Below, piece by piece: positions 1 to 7,687 of a DNA stretch of 64,000 nt. This DNA is from Sphingomonas aurantiaca. GTDB lineage: Bacteria > Pseudomonadota > Alphaproteobacteria > Sphingomonadales > Sphingomonadaceae. Position numbers and translations under genes: made by a program. The stretch's first letter is position 1. Each line of letters begins with the position of its first letter. The stretch lies in the NCBI RefSeq assembly GCF_003050705.1, contig NZ_QAOG01000001.1, positions 913,105 through 977,104 of the forward strand, in the 5' to 3' direction. A model generated the notes under the pieces. The model saw only the letters and a program-made list of their open reading frames with translations. It made no database searches and was not told where the DNA came from.

Positions 1-2
1 GC

Positions 3-947
3 CCGGATATCGAGGGCCGGATCAAGATCCTCGAAGTGCACATGAAGAAGGTGCCGCTCGCCCCCGACGTCGACGCCCGCGTCATCGCACGCGGTACGCC
101 GGGCTTCTCGGGTGCCGATCTCGCCAACCTCGTCAACGAGGCGGCGCTGCACGCGGCGCGCAAGGGCAAGCGTCTGGTGGCGATGGCCGAGTTCGAGGAG
201 GCGAAGGACAAGGTCATGATGGGCGCCGAGCGTCGCTCCATGGTCATGACCGACGACGAGAAGCGGATGACCGCGTATCACGAGGCCGGGCATGCCGTCG
301 TCGCGATGCACGAGGCTGCATCGGATCCGATCCACAAGGCGACGATCATCCCGCGCGGTCGTGCGCTTGGCATGGTCATGCGTCTGCCTGAGCGGGACAG
401 CTACAGCTATCACCGCGACAAGATGTACGCCAACCTCGCGGTGTCGATGGGCGGCCGCGTCGCCGAGGAAGTGATCTTCGGCTACGATAAGGTTTCGTCA
501 GGCGCGAGCGGCGACATCCAGTATGCCACGGGTCTGGCGCGCGACATGGTCACGCGCTGGGGCATGTCGGACAAGGTCGGACCGCTCGAATATGGCGAGC
601 CTGAGGGTGAATCGTTCCTCGGCTATTCGTCGAGCCGTCCGTCGCGCATGTCGAACCAGACCGCGCAGCTGATCGACGACGAGATCAAGCGGATCGTCGA
701 AGGTGGTCTCGACCGCGCCAAGCAGGTGCTGAGCGATCACGTCGATCAGCTCCACACGGTGGCGGGCGCGCTGCTCGAATTCGAGACGCTGACCGGCGAC
801 GAGATCAAGAAGCTTATCGCGGGCGAGGATCTCGACCGTCCGGATCCGGGCGCGAAGGCATCGAACGTCCCGCGTGCGGGCACGTCGATCCCGAAGACGC
901 GGCGTCCCAACGGGCCGTTCGGCACGCCGACCCCTCTGGGCGCCTGA
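3..947 (+). CDS. ftsH: ATP-dependent zinc metalloprotease FtsH, 3' part
   Basis: This is the C-terminal part of FtsH, the membrane-anchored hexameric AAA+ protease that degrades unassembled membrane proteins and some regulators. The reading frame is open to the window edge, and the residues before the first possible start (PDIEGRIKILEVHMKK) match the end of the AAA module, so the gene begins upstream. About 314 codons are present. The fragment holds the AAA lid helices (GFSGADLANLVNEAAL) and the peptidase domain with the zinc motif HEAGH at fragment residues 93-97. A later Asp in GASGDIQ fits the third zinc ligand. The tail is Pro/Arg-rich. The Walker motifs and membrane segments lie outside the window. 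Confidence 0.97.
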   Translation, partial: PDIEGRIKILEVHMKKVPLAPDVDARVIARGTPGFSGADLANLVNEAALHAARKGKRLVAMAEFEEAKDKVMMGAERRSMVMTDDEKRMTAYHEAGHAVVAMHEAASDPIHKATIIPRGRALGMVMRLPERDSYSYHRDKMYANLAVSMGGRVAEEVIFGYDKVSSGASGDIQYATGLARDMVTRWGMSDKVGPLEYGEPEGESFLGYSSSRPSRMSNQTAQLIDDEIKRIVEGGLDRAKQVLSDHVDQLHTVAGALLEFETLTGDEIKKLIAGEDLDRPDPGAKASNVPRAGTSIPKTRRPNGPFGTPTPLGA

Positions 948-982
948 TCCGGTTCACCGGTTAGTCAGCTAAACTGCTCCAT

Positions 983-1010
983 GGGCGGTCTTTTCTCGGA
1001 AAGGCCGCCC
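983..1010 (+). promoter_or_regulatory. Stem-loop covering the ribosome binding site of the next gene
   Basis: Positions 983-992 (GGGCGGTCTT) pair with 1001-1010 (AAGGCCGCCC) over 10 bp with one G-U pair and an 8-nt loop. The start codon at 1011 follows directly, and the only purine-rich ribosome site (GGAAAGG, 998-1004) lies in the loop and 3' arm. No T run follows, so it is a weak candidate for the ftsH terminator. It could limit translation of the next gene. The pairing is seen; the role is inferred. Confidence 0.5.
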
Positions 1011-1394
1011 ATGTCGTATTCGCAGTCGAAGGCTGTAGTCGCTGCACTGCTGATCGCCGGCGTCGCGTTGCCCGCGCATGCGGCGATGACCGTCGGCACC
1101 TTCCTGTCGCGCGCCAACGCGCTCCGCGAGCAGGGGCCGATGGCGTTCATGTCGCCCGAGCTTCCCGCGTTGAAGGCCGAGGCGAAGGCCGCGACCAACC
1201 AGCTCAAGGCCGAACGCGCCGCGCGCGCCGCCGCGGGCAAACCACCGATCGCCTGCGTGCCGGAAGGCGAGTCGGTCGGCATCATGGACATGCTCGACGG
1301 CCTGAACGAACTCCCCGCCAGCTATCAGAAGCGTCCGCTGAAGGATGGGTATGCGCGAGTGTTGGCGAACCTGTACCCATGTGGGCGTGGGTGA
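1011..1394 (+). CDS. Small secreted protein, weakly Rap1a/Tai-like
   Basis: This is a 127-residue exported protein of unknown function. I chose ATG 1011 over ATG 981 because 981 would place a hairpin-forming segment in the coding region, and the signal peptide (VVAALLIAGVALPAHA, cleavage near residue 24) then starts close to the N-terminus. The mature part is Ala-rich and helical, then has CVPEG, a DMLDGLNELP stretch and a final YPCGRG. This Cys-Pro-Glu to Tyr-Pro-Cys layout resembles the C-terminal half of Rap1a/Tai-type periplasmic proteins, but the match is only by eye. The two Cys residues could form a disulfide. It sits alone between ftsH and a repeat region. Confidence 0.7.
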   Translation: MSYSQSKAVVAALLIAGVALPAHAAMTVGTFLSRANALREQGPMAFMSPELPALKAEAKAATNQLKAERAARAAAGKPPIACVPEGESVGIMDMLDGLNELPASYQKRPLKDGYARVLANLYPCGRG

Positions 1395-1456
1395 GCCGTT
1401 CACGACGTTAGATCTGCCGCCCGGCGTAATCGGTCATCGAGCCTAGCCTGTCCCGG

Positions 1457-1706
1457 CGCCCGACCGTCATCGGCGTCCGACTGTCATCGGCGTCGACTGT
1501 CACCGACGCCCGACGGTCACCGGACCCCGACGGTCACCGGCGCCCGACGGTCACCGGACCCCGACCGTTACGGGCTCTCGACGGTCTTGGCTTCCGATGG
1601 CCACCGCCCCCTACCGTCATCTGCCGCCGTTCGTCACCGGCCCCGTTCGTTACCGATCTTCGTCCGTCCCCGGCTTGCATCGGTAACCGCCCCCCGTACG
1701 TCACCC
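1457..1706. repeat. Degenerate 17-bp tandem repeat array
   Basis: About 14-15 units with a 17-bp period run head to tail. The best copies lie at 1507-1557 (unit CGCCCGACGGTCACCGG). One unit, 1491-1506, is 16 bp, and copies decay toward both ends. There are no unique spacers, so it is not a CRISPR array. Its last unit merges into the first arm of a palindromic repeat at 1700. The remaining parts of the gap 1395-1907 hold only that palindromic repeat and no gene I can support. Confidence 0.85.
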
Positions 1707-1782
1707 CAGCGAAAGCTGGGGTCTCCCGTTTGGCTCGCGACGTGGCTGCAACGGGAAGATCCCAGCTTTCGCTGGGATGACG
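1700..1782. repeat. Palindromic repeat, family A
   Basis: Two small hairpins face each other. The first arm has CCCCAGC-GAAA-GCTGGGG and begins GTCACC; the second has CCCAGC-TTTC-GCTGGG and ends GATGACG. The halves are near reverse complements, so the whole 83 bp can also fold as one long hairpin. Related copies lie at 10687-10714 and 10855-10883, 56137-56220 and 60308-60388. It looks like a REP/BIME-type element. No RAYT-type transposase gene is present in the window. Confidence 0.9.
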
Positions 1783-1907
1783 AGGGGGCGGGCTGTTCCG
1801 GTGTCCAGGATAAGCAGCGGGCAGCGGGCGGGGACAGACGTCTAACAGGACAACCACACGCCAAAGGCCGCCAGCACGCCGCGGAGGATAATTGCGCTCC
1901 CCCCGGC

Positions 1908-3008
1908 TCAATCGGTCAACCCGTGCAGCAGCAGCAGGACGATAAACGCAACCAGCACGGTGAATGCGAACGTCAGCAGTGCCACCGTCCGCCACGCCGC
2001 CGCGCGCTTGCGCAGCTCATACGCGCCGCGCAACTGCGCGAACATGTGGACCGGCGGGACCACCAGCGCGGCCAGCCGCAGCGTCGGATCGGGCACGCCG
2101 ACGACATGCCCGACGATCAGCACGATCGTCAGCAGCATCATGAACGCGATTGAATAGGTCACGAAGATCGCGTGGTCGTACAGGAGATATCGGCGGCGCC
2201 ACAGGAACAGCAGCGCCACGAACGGCACCGATAGCGGGATCAGCCCCCAGCTATATTTATACGCGCTGCTCTGGAGCTTGTAGATCATCAGGCCGGGATT
2301 GGCGTTGGCCTTGGCGATGCCGTGATCGAGCCGCGCCCACCCCGTCTTGAACCCGAGATCGACGACCGGCTCCGAGCTGCCGCCGCGCTTGATGGTCGTG
2401 GCGATATCGAGCGCGCGCAGCGTGGTCCGCAGCGTCGCCGCGCGCTGGTCGAGTTCGGCGACGGATGGGCCCGAATAGGCCGGGTCGCGTGTCGCGGCCG
2501 CGCGTTGCGCCTCGACCACGCCCAGCGAGGTCCGCATCTTGGCGGTTTCGCGGGCATAGTCGGAGAGCTGGGTAGGGCGTTCATCGTTGACGATCGTGTC
2601 CGCAAGCTCGCCGCCGACCAAGCCGATCGTCGCGAACATCAGGAAGACGGTGAACAGGAACAGCGCGAGCGGCGACACGAACCGCGCGCGCTCGCCGTTG
2701 ACGTAGCGTCGCGTGAGCGTGCCGGGATGGAGGATCAGCAGCGGCAAGGTGCGCCAGATCTTGCCCTCGAAATGGAAGACGCCATGCGCGATCTCATGCC
2801 CGATCCCGCCGAGCGAGCGGTGGACGTGCGCCGACTGGCCGCAGGCTTGGCAATACGCGCCGAGCAATCGCGTCCCGCAATTGAGACAGAGCGCATCGTC
2901 CGTGCTGCCCATAGGCGGCCGATGCGGTTCGCCCGCGCCTTTTTCTACCGCGCGCGCGACCAGCGCCCCCGTGGCGATATCCGCCGCCGCTCCGATATCT
3001 CCGGTCAT
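1908..3008 (-). CDS. DUF3667-type membrane protein with zinc ribbon
   Basis: This is a 366-residue inner-membrane protein of unknown function. The start at 3008 (MTGDIG) was preferred to the longer frame because the extra N-terminal residues are low-complexity and run into the divergent proA start. Near the N-terminus it has a four-Cys zinc-ribbon pattern, CLNC and CQAC (Cys 41, 44, 53, 56), followed by HRSLGGIGHEI and FHFEGKIWRTL. This is the layout of the DUF3667 family. One membrane segment follows (about 107-130), then a charged helical stretch of about 120 residues, then three or four C-terminal membrane segments. It is divergent from proA with a 77-bp gap. Confidence 0.85.
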   Translation of the reverse strand: MTGDIGAAADIATGALVARAVEKGAGEPHRPPMGSTDDALCLNCGTRLLGAYCQACGQSAHVHRSLGGIGHEIAHGVFHFEGKIWRTLPLLILHPGTLTRRYVNGERARFVSPLALFLFTVFLMFATIGLVGGELADTIVNDERPTQLSDYARETAKMRTSLGVVEAQRAAATRDPAYSGPSVAELDQRAATLRTTLRALDIATTIKRGGSSEPVVDLGFKTGWARLDHGIAKANANPGLMIYKLQSSAYKYSWGLIPLSVPFVALLFLWRRRYLLYDHAIFVTYSIAFMMLLTIVLIVGHVVGVPDPTLRLAALVVPPVHMFAQLRGAYELRKRAAAWRTVALLTFAFTVLVAFIVLLLLHGLTD

Positions 3009-3085
3009 GCTGCCCCCCTGCAATATCGGGAGCGTAACGAGTTCGTGGCGTTGGCGCGAGGGGCTTCGCATGCTAGCGCGCGGGC

Positions 3086-4348
3086 ATGGACGCTGCAGCA
3101 AATCCGACCGACCTGATCGCCGAAATGGGCCGCCGCGCGCGCGCTGCCGCGCTGGTGCTGGCGTCCCTGCCGACCGCGCGGAAAGCCGCCGCGCTGGCGT
3201 TGGCGGCGGAGTCGGTCCGCGCGGCGTCTGCGGAAATCCTGGCAGCGAATGCGGTGGACATGGCGCGTGCGACCGAGTCCGGCCTGTCCGGCGCGTTGCT
3301 CGATCGGTTGCGGTTGGACTCAGGCCGGATCGCGGCGATGGCGGATGGCGTAGCGGCCGTCGCGGCGCTCGCCGATCCGGTCGGGCAAGTCATCGACTCG
3401 CGAGACCGACCCAACGGCCTCAAGCTGTCGCGCGTGCGCGTACCGATCGGCGTGATCGGCATCATCTACGAAAGCCGCCCCAACGTCACCGCGGATGCAG
3501 CCGCATTGTGCGTGATGGCCGGCAACGCCGCGATCCTGCGCGGCGGGTCCGAGGCGGTGGGGAGCAACCGCGCGATCCATGCGGCGCTCGTCGCGGGGCT
3601 GGAGGCGGGTGGGGTGCCCGCCGATGCGGTCCAACTCGTGCCGATCACCGATCGTGCCGCGGTCGGCGCGATGCTGGCGGCGGACGGGGTGATCGACCTG
3701 ATCATCCCCCGCGGCGGCAAGAGCCTGGTCGCGCGCGTCCAGGCCGAGGCGCGCGTGCCGGTGCTCGCGCATCTCGACGGCATCAACCATGTCTATGTCG
3801 ATGCGTCGGCGGACCCGGCGATGGCGGCGGCGGTCGTCGTCGATGCCAAGATGCGCCGCACGGGCGTATGCGGTTCGATGGAGACGCTGCTGATCCACCG
3901 GGCGTATCCCGACGCCGCGGCGCTGATCCGGCGTCTAGCCGATGCCGGTTGCATGGTGCGCGGCGACGCCGCGGCGCGCGCGCTCGCGCCCGACATCGCG
4001 GTCGCCGATACCGCGGACTGGGACACCGAATATCTCGACGCGATCGCCTCGGTCGCGATCGTCGACGACCTCGACGCGGCGGTCGCGCATATCGCCGGCC
4101 ACGGCTCGCATCACACCGACGCGATCATCGCCGAGGACGCGGCCGTCGCCGAGCACTTCCTGACTGCCGTCGACAGCGCGATCGTCCTCTGGAACGCCTC
4201 CACCCAGTTCGCCGACGGCGGCGAGTTCGGGCTGGGCGCAGAGATCGGCATCGCCACCGGCCGCCTCCACGCCCGCGGCCCCGTCGCGCTGGAGGGGCTG
4301 ACGACCTACAAATGGATCGGCCGCGGCACGGGTCAGGTGCGCGGTTGA
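3086..4348 (+). CDS. proA: Glutamate-5-semialdehyde dehydrogenase (gamma-glutamyl phosphate reductase)
   Basis: ProA reduces gamma-glutamyl phosphate to glutamate semialdehyde with NADPH, the second step of proline synthesis in the cytosol. The 420-residue product has the usual family length. The catalytic Cys is in [11 protein letters not shown] (Cys 262). The cofactor-binding part includes YESRPNVT and [10 protein letters not shown], and the C-terminus has the expected GLTTYKW. ATG 3086 gives the conserved N-terminus ([12 protein letters not shown]). It heads a plus-strand run that continues through nadD, rsfS and rlmH, which is a common alphaproteobacterial order. Here a toxin-antitoxin pair lies between proA and nadD. 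Confidence 0.97.
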   Translation: MDAAANPTDLIAEMGRRARAAALVLASLPTARKAAALALAAESVRAASAEILAANAVDMARATESGLSGALLDRLRLDSGRIAAMADGVAAVAALADPVGQVIDSRDRPNGLKLSRVRVPIGVIGIIYESRPNVTADAAALCVMAGNAAILRGGSEAVGSNRAIHAALVAGLEAGGVPADAVQLVPITDRAAVGAMLAADGVIDLIIPRGGKSLVARVQAEARVPVLAHLDGINHVYVDASADPAMAAAVVVDAKMRRTGVCGSMETLLIHRAYPDAAALIRRLADAGCMVRGDAAARALAPDIAVADTADWDTEYLDAIASVAIVDDLDAAVAHIAGHGSHHTDAIIAEDAAVAEHFLTAVDSAIVLWNASTQFADGGEFGLGAEIGIATGRLHARGPVALEGLTTYKWIGRGTGQVRG

Positions 4349-4379
4349 TGCGCTGTGTCGATCGGCGTAGCGTGAGGCC

Positions 4380-4634
4380 ATGAACGCGTCCGTCTCGATC
4401 ACGACTCCGCTCGATCCAGCCACCTTCGCGATGGTCGAGGAGCTCGCGAAGTATCGCGGTATCACCGGCGAAGAGTTCGCAGCCGAGGCAATCCGGGAGG
4501 CGGCCCAGCATCACGCCGATATGCGCGCTTTCATCCAGGCCGGAATAGACTCCGCCGATCGCGGCGAACTGATCAGCCAGGAAGAGATGGAAACCTGGTT
4601 CGAAGAGCGTGTCGCTGCTCGACGGCAAGGATGA
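4380..4634 (+). CDS. Ribbon-helix-helix antitoxin-like protein
   Basis: This 84-residue protein starts with a short beta strand (SVSITTPLDPATFAMVEELA) followed by two helices around RGITGEEFAAEAIREAA. That is the fold pattern of CopG/ParD-type antitoxins, which bind their operator as dimers. The acidic C-terminal tail (ISQEEMETWFEERVAARR) fits the part that covers the toxin. Its stop overlaps the next start (ATGA at 4631-4634), so both are probably translated together. The pairing with a RelE/ParE-like ORF makes the antitoxin role likely. DNA binding and autoregulation are inferred from the family. Confidence 0.8.
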   Translation: MNASVSITTPLDPATFAMVEELAKYRGITGEEFAAEAIREAAQHHADMRAFIQAGIDSADRGELISQEEMETWFEERVAARRQG

Positions 4635-4915
4635 GCCGCACGAGTTGGGCGGCCCTTGCGCGGATCGATCTAGCGCGGATCGATGATTTCAATGCACGAC
4701 ACGATCACGACTACGCCGATTTGGTCGGTCGCGCTGCGATCGCCGCGGGCAATTTCCTGGCCGATTTTCCCGCTGCAGGTCCGGTCGTTGATCGCGACGA
4801 ACGAAAATGGCGTGTGCCCGAAACTGACTATGTCCTGATCTATCGCATCGTTCCCCATGGCGTCGAAATCCTCCGAGCGTTTCATGCGCGGGAGAATTGG
4901 CGGAAATATCCTTGA
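4631..4915 (+). CDS. RelE/ParE-family toxin-like protein
   Basis: This 94-residue protein has the ParE/RelE layout: two N-terminal helices (LARIDDFNARHDHDYADLV), a strand with GPVVDRDERKWRVPETDYVLIYRI, and the C-terminal strand-helix EILRAFHARENW. The ending resembles the conserved H-x-R-q-x-W seen in ParE toxins. Members either poison gyrase or cleave ribosome-bound mRNA, and the sequence does not decide between these. It overlaps the antitoxin by 4 nt. Its stop codon also overlaps a possible TTG start of nadD, so the pair sits inside a housekeeping operon. Activity is not certain. Confidence 0.8.
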   Translation: MSRTSWAALARIDLARIDDFNARHDHDYADLVGRAAIAAGNFLADFPAAGPVVDRDERKWRVPETDYVLIYRIVPHGVEILRAFHARENWRKYP

Positions 4916-5526
4916 CCCACGTCGGCATTCTCGGCGGGTCGTTCAACCCCGCGCACCGCGGCCATCGCGGGATCACGCTCGCGGCGGTCGACGCGCTCGC
5001 GCTCGACGAGGCGTGGTGGCTGGTGTCTCCCGGCAATCCGCTCAAGGACGCCGCGAACGACATGGCGCCGCTGGCCGCGCGTCTCGCCTCCGCACGGCGC
5101 ATGGCCCGCCGCGCACCGATCCGCGCGACCGATATCGAGTCGCGGCTGCACACGCGCTACACGCTCGACACGATCCGCAAGCTCAAGCGGCGCTACCCCA
5201 AGGTCCGCTTCATCTGGCTGATGGGCGCGGACAATCTCGCGGACTTCCATCGGTGGAAGAACTGGCGCCAGATCGCCCGCGAGGTTCCGATTGCGGTAAT
5301 CGCGCGTCCGGGATATGACGGGCGCGCCCTCGCGGCCCCCGCGATGGGTTGGCTGCGGCGCTTCCAACGGCGCACAGACCATGCGAAGAGCTGGACGACG
5401 TGGAGATTGCCGGCCCTCGTGCTGTTGCGCTTCCGACCCGACCCGACCTCCGCAACCGGCCTTCGTGCCAAAAATCCCGACTGGGTCCAGCACGTTGCTG
5501 GTCCGGTAGTTTTACCCAGGAGCTGA
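4912..5526 (+). CDS. nadD: Nicotinate-nucleotide adenylyltransferase
   Basis: NadD adenylates nicotinate mononucleotide, the central step of NAD synthesis. The N-terminus carries the nucleotidyltransferase signature GGSFNPAHRGH (residues 8-18 with the TTG start), and WLMGADNL lies in the middle. A divergent form of the C-terminal substrate motif (DPTSATGLRAKNPDW) is present. No ATG is available. TTG 4912 overlaps the toxin stop (TTGA) and gives about 204 residues; TTG 4897 would add five. Neither has a strong ribosome site, so translation may depend on coupling to the upstream toxin gene. rsfS follows after 1 nt. Confidence 0.93.
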   Translation: MTHVGILGGSFNPAHRGHRGITLAAVDALALDEAWWLVSPGNPLKDAANDMAPLAARLASARRMARRAPIRATDIESRLHTRYTLDTIRKLKRRYPKVRFIWLMGADNLADFHRWKNWRQIAREVPIAVIARPGYDGRALAAPAMGWLRRFQRRTDHAKSWTTWRLPALVLLRFRPDPTSATGLRAKNPDWVQHVAGPVVLPRS

Positions 5527-5527
5527 C

Positions 5528-5935
5528 TTGGCCACTTCCCCTACTGCCCCTCGCGCGACCGACCCCGAAGAGGTTGAGGCGCTGCATCGCCTGATCCTCG
5601 CGTCGCTCGACGACGACCAGGCGGTCGAGACGATCTCGATCCCGCTCGCGGGCAAGACCAGCATCGCCGATTACATGGTGATCGCCAGCGGTCGTTCGAC
5701 CCGCCAGGTCGCCTCGATGGCGCAGAAGCTGGCCGAGCGGATCAAGGCCGAGTTCAAGCGCCCGGTAAAGATCGAAGGCTTGCCGACCGCCGACTGGGTG
5801 CTGATCGACGCGACCGACATCATCGTCCACCTGTTCCGCCCCGAAGTCCGCAGCTTCTACAATCTGGAGCGGATGTGGGCGTTCGGCGACGCGCCGACGC
5901 CACCGGCGATGCCTACGTTTACCGACGAAGACTAA
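5528..5935 (+). CDS. rsfS: Ribosomal silencing factor RsfS
   Basis: RsfS binds ribosomal protein L14 and blocks joining of the 50S and 30S subunits in starving cells. The 135-residue product has the full domain: an N-terminal helix (EALHRLILASLDDD), SIADYMVIASGRSTRQVASMA, then IEGLPTADWVLIDATDIIVHLF and FYNLERMW. These are the recognisable family blocks. The start is TTG 5528, behind AGGAG at 5518-5522; the next Met is far inside the domain. It follows nadD by 1 nt and precedes rlmH by 18 nt, the standard nadD-rsfS-rlmH order. Confidence 0.96.
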   Translation: MATSPTAPRATDPEEVEALHRLILASLDDDQAVETISIPLAGKTSIADYMVIASGRSTRQVASMAQKLAERIKAEFKRPVKIEGLPTADWVLIDATDIIVHLFRPEVRSFYNLERMWAFGDAPTPPAMPTFTDED

Positions 5936-5953
5936 ACCGACCCCGAGGCGGCG

Positions 5954-6376
5954 ATGCTGCTCCACATCGTCGCCCGCGGACGGATCGGGCGGTCGCCCGA
6001 GGCGGATCTCGTCGACCGCTATCTCAAGCGGATCGTCTGGCCGACCAAGGTCAGCGAACTTCCCGACACCGGCGGCAAGATCCCGCTCGTCGGCGAGCAG
6101 ACCAAGCGCATCCTGCTCGACGAGAAGGGCGAGACGCTCTCCTCGACGCAGTTCGCGCACAAGCTTGAGCGGTGGCGCGACGACGGCGTCCGCGAGGCGC
6201 GGTTCATGATCGGTGCCGCCGACGGCTTCGACGATGCCGCGCGCGACGAGGCCGACCTGCTCTTTTCCTTTGGCCGTGCGACATGGCCGCATCTGCTGGC
6301 GCGCGCGATGCTCGCCGAGCAGCTTTTCCGCGCGACCAGCATCCTTGCCAATCACCCCTATCACCGCGAAGGGTGA
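5954..6376 (+). CDS. rlmH: 23S rRNA (pseudouridine-1915-N3)-methyltransferase RlmH
   Basis: RlmH is a small SPOUT methyltransferase that methylates pseudouridine 1915 in helix 69 of 23S rRNA in assembled ribosomes. The 140-residue protein has the family length. The knotted SAM site shows as RFMIGAADGFDD, and the conserved C-terminal end is ILANHPYHREG. ATG 5954 gives the usual N-terminus MLLHIVARGRIG. The following gene starts 3 nt after the stop, so this is one transcription unit. Confidence 0.96.
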   Translation: MLLHIVARGRIGRSPEADLVDRYLKRIVWPTKVSELPDTGGKIPLVGEQTKRILLDEKGETLSSTQFAHKLERWRDDGVREARFMIGAADGFDDAARDEADLLFSFGRATWPHLLARAMLAEQLFRATSILANHPYHREG

Positions 6377-6379
6377 TGC

Positions 6380-7552
6380 ATGAGGCTAGGGGGCGTTCTC
6401 GCGATGGCGGCGCTGTTCGCGGCGGCGGGCGTCACTGCGCAGACTGACGCGCCGGAACTCGCGACCGAGCAGCAACGGCTGGTAGCGACCAAGCACGATG
6501 CCGCGATCGCCGCCGCCCGTGCCGCCAAGCTCGCCGCCGCTGCCGCCCAGGAGCGCAATGCCGCCGACAAGGCCCGCCGCGAGGAGCAGGCGCTGGCCGC
6601 GCGCGTGACCGCCGCCGAAGCCAATCTCGCGACCGCCAGTGCGCGCGTGACGCTCGTCGAGCGGCTGCTGTCCGATCAGAGCGCTAGGCTCGGCCGCGCA
6701 CAAACCCCCGTCGCCCGCCTGCTGGCCGCGCTGGAGTCGCTCGCCCGCCGCCCGACGATCGCCGCCGTCGCGCAGCCCGGATCGGTCGCCGACCTCGTCC
6801 ATGTCCGCGCGGTCCTCGGCAGCGCGTTGCCCGTCGTCCGCCAGCGCACCGAAGCGGTCCGCGCCGAACTGGCGGAAACGCGCCGGTTGCAGGCCAGTGC
6901 CGCGCTCGCCGCCGAGGCGCTCGCCGACGGTCGCGCGCGTCTGGAGAGCGACCGTCTTGCGCTGGCAACGCTCGAGGCCCGGCATCGCCAGCGCAGCCAG
7001 TCGCTGGGGCGCGGGGCGATCAGCGAATCCGACCGCGCGCTCGCGCTCGGCGAGCGTGCGCGCGATCTGGTCGACGGGATGACGGCCACGACCAACGCCA
7101 AGGCGACCGCCGCCAGCCTGGTCGCGCTCGCCGGCCCACTGCCGCGCCCGATCGCTCCCGGCACGGCTCCCCCGCCGGCGCCGCGCGGCGTGTATCGTGC
7201 GCCGGTGGCGGGCCGGCTCCTCACCGGCTTCGACGAAATCTCGGATGCCGGCGTCCGGTCGCGCGGCCTGACCTTTGCCACTGCCCCCGGCGCGCGCGTC
7301 GTCGCGCCCGCCGCGGGGACGATCCGCTATGCCCGCCGGTTCCGCGACTATGGGGTCATCGTCATCATCGATCACGCCGACGGGTGGACCAGCCTCGTCA
7401 CCGGCCTCGCCGCGACCGACGCCAAGCCCGGCGACCGCGTCGCGATGGGCGCGCCGCTCGGTACCGCCCCCCGCGAGGACCCACGCATCACCGTCGAGCT
7501 CCGTCGCCGGGGCCGCCCCGTCGATCTCGCGTCGTTGATGGGCGCGCGCTGA
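6380..7552 (+). CDS. EnvC-like murein hydrolase activator with degenerate LytM domain
   Basis: This 390-residue periplasmic protein begins with a signal peptide (MAALFAAAGVTAQ). Long Ala/Arg/Glu-rich coiled coils (about 25-250) follow, then a Pro-rich linker and a C-terminal M23/LytM domain (about 275-390). The peptidase residues are missing: the usual first H-x3-D site reads RGLTFATAPG and the usual H-x-H site reads WTSLVTGL. That is typical of EnvC, which activates amidases at the septum instead of cutting peptidoglycan itself. The position behind rlmH and before an S41 protease is common in Alphaproteobacteria. A candidate partner amidase is at 43007-44248. Confidence 0.9.
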   Translation: MRLGGVLAMAALFAAAGVTAQTDAPELATEQQRLVATKHDAAIAAARAAKLAAAAAQERNAADKARREEQALAARVTAAEANLATASARVTLVERLLSDQSARLGRAQTPVARLLAALESLARRPTIAAVAQPGSVADLVHVRAVLGSALPVVRQRTEAVRAELAETRRLQASAALAAEALADGRARLESDRLALATLEARHRQRSQSLGRGAISESDRALALGERARDLVDGMTATTNAKATAASLVALAGPLPRPIAPGTAPPPAPRGVYRAPVAGRLLTGFDEISDAGVRSRGLTFATAPGARVVAPAAGTIRYARRFRDYGVIVIIDHADGWTSLVTGLAATDAKPGDRVAMGAPLGTAPREDPRITVELRRRGRPVDLASLMGAR

Positions 7553-7687
7553 TCGACCAAAGCGGTCCGCGTCAGCGCTCATGAACACCGACCCGGCTTT
7601 GCTCCGCGCGCGTTGCCGCCGACGCTCGGCTACGCTACGCCGTTACGACGCTAAGATACCGTCACTTCTCAGGTTGCAGGACCATCG

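Noticed and set aside
981..1010. Upstream ATG 981 as start of the small protein after ftsH
   Set aside because: It would add ten residues made of hairpin sequence in front of a normal signal peptide. ATG 1011 has a purine-rich site at a suitable distance.
1457..1706. CRISPR array
   Set aside because: The 17-bp units are directly adjacent with no unique spacers, and no cas gene is near.
2713..4383. 556-residue plus-strand frame across the DUF3667 gene and proA
   Set aside because: It joins the antisense of one gene with an alternative frame of proA and is Arg-rich without domain blocks.
6380..7552. Active M23 endopeptidase
   Set aside because: The zinc-binding H-x3-D and H-x-H positions are replaced, so an amidase activator role fits better.
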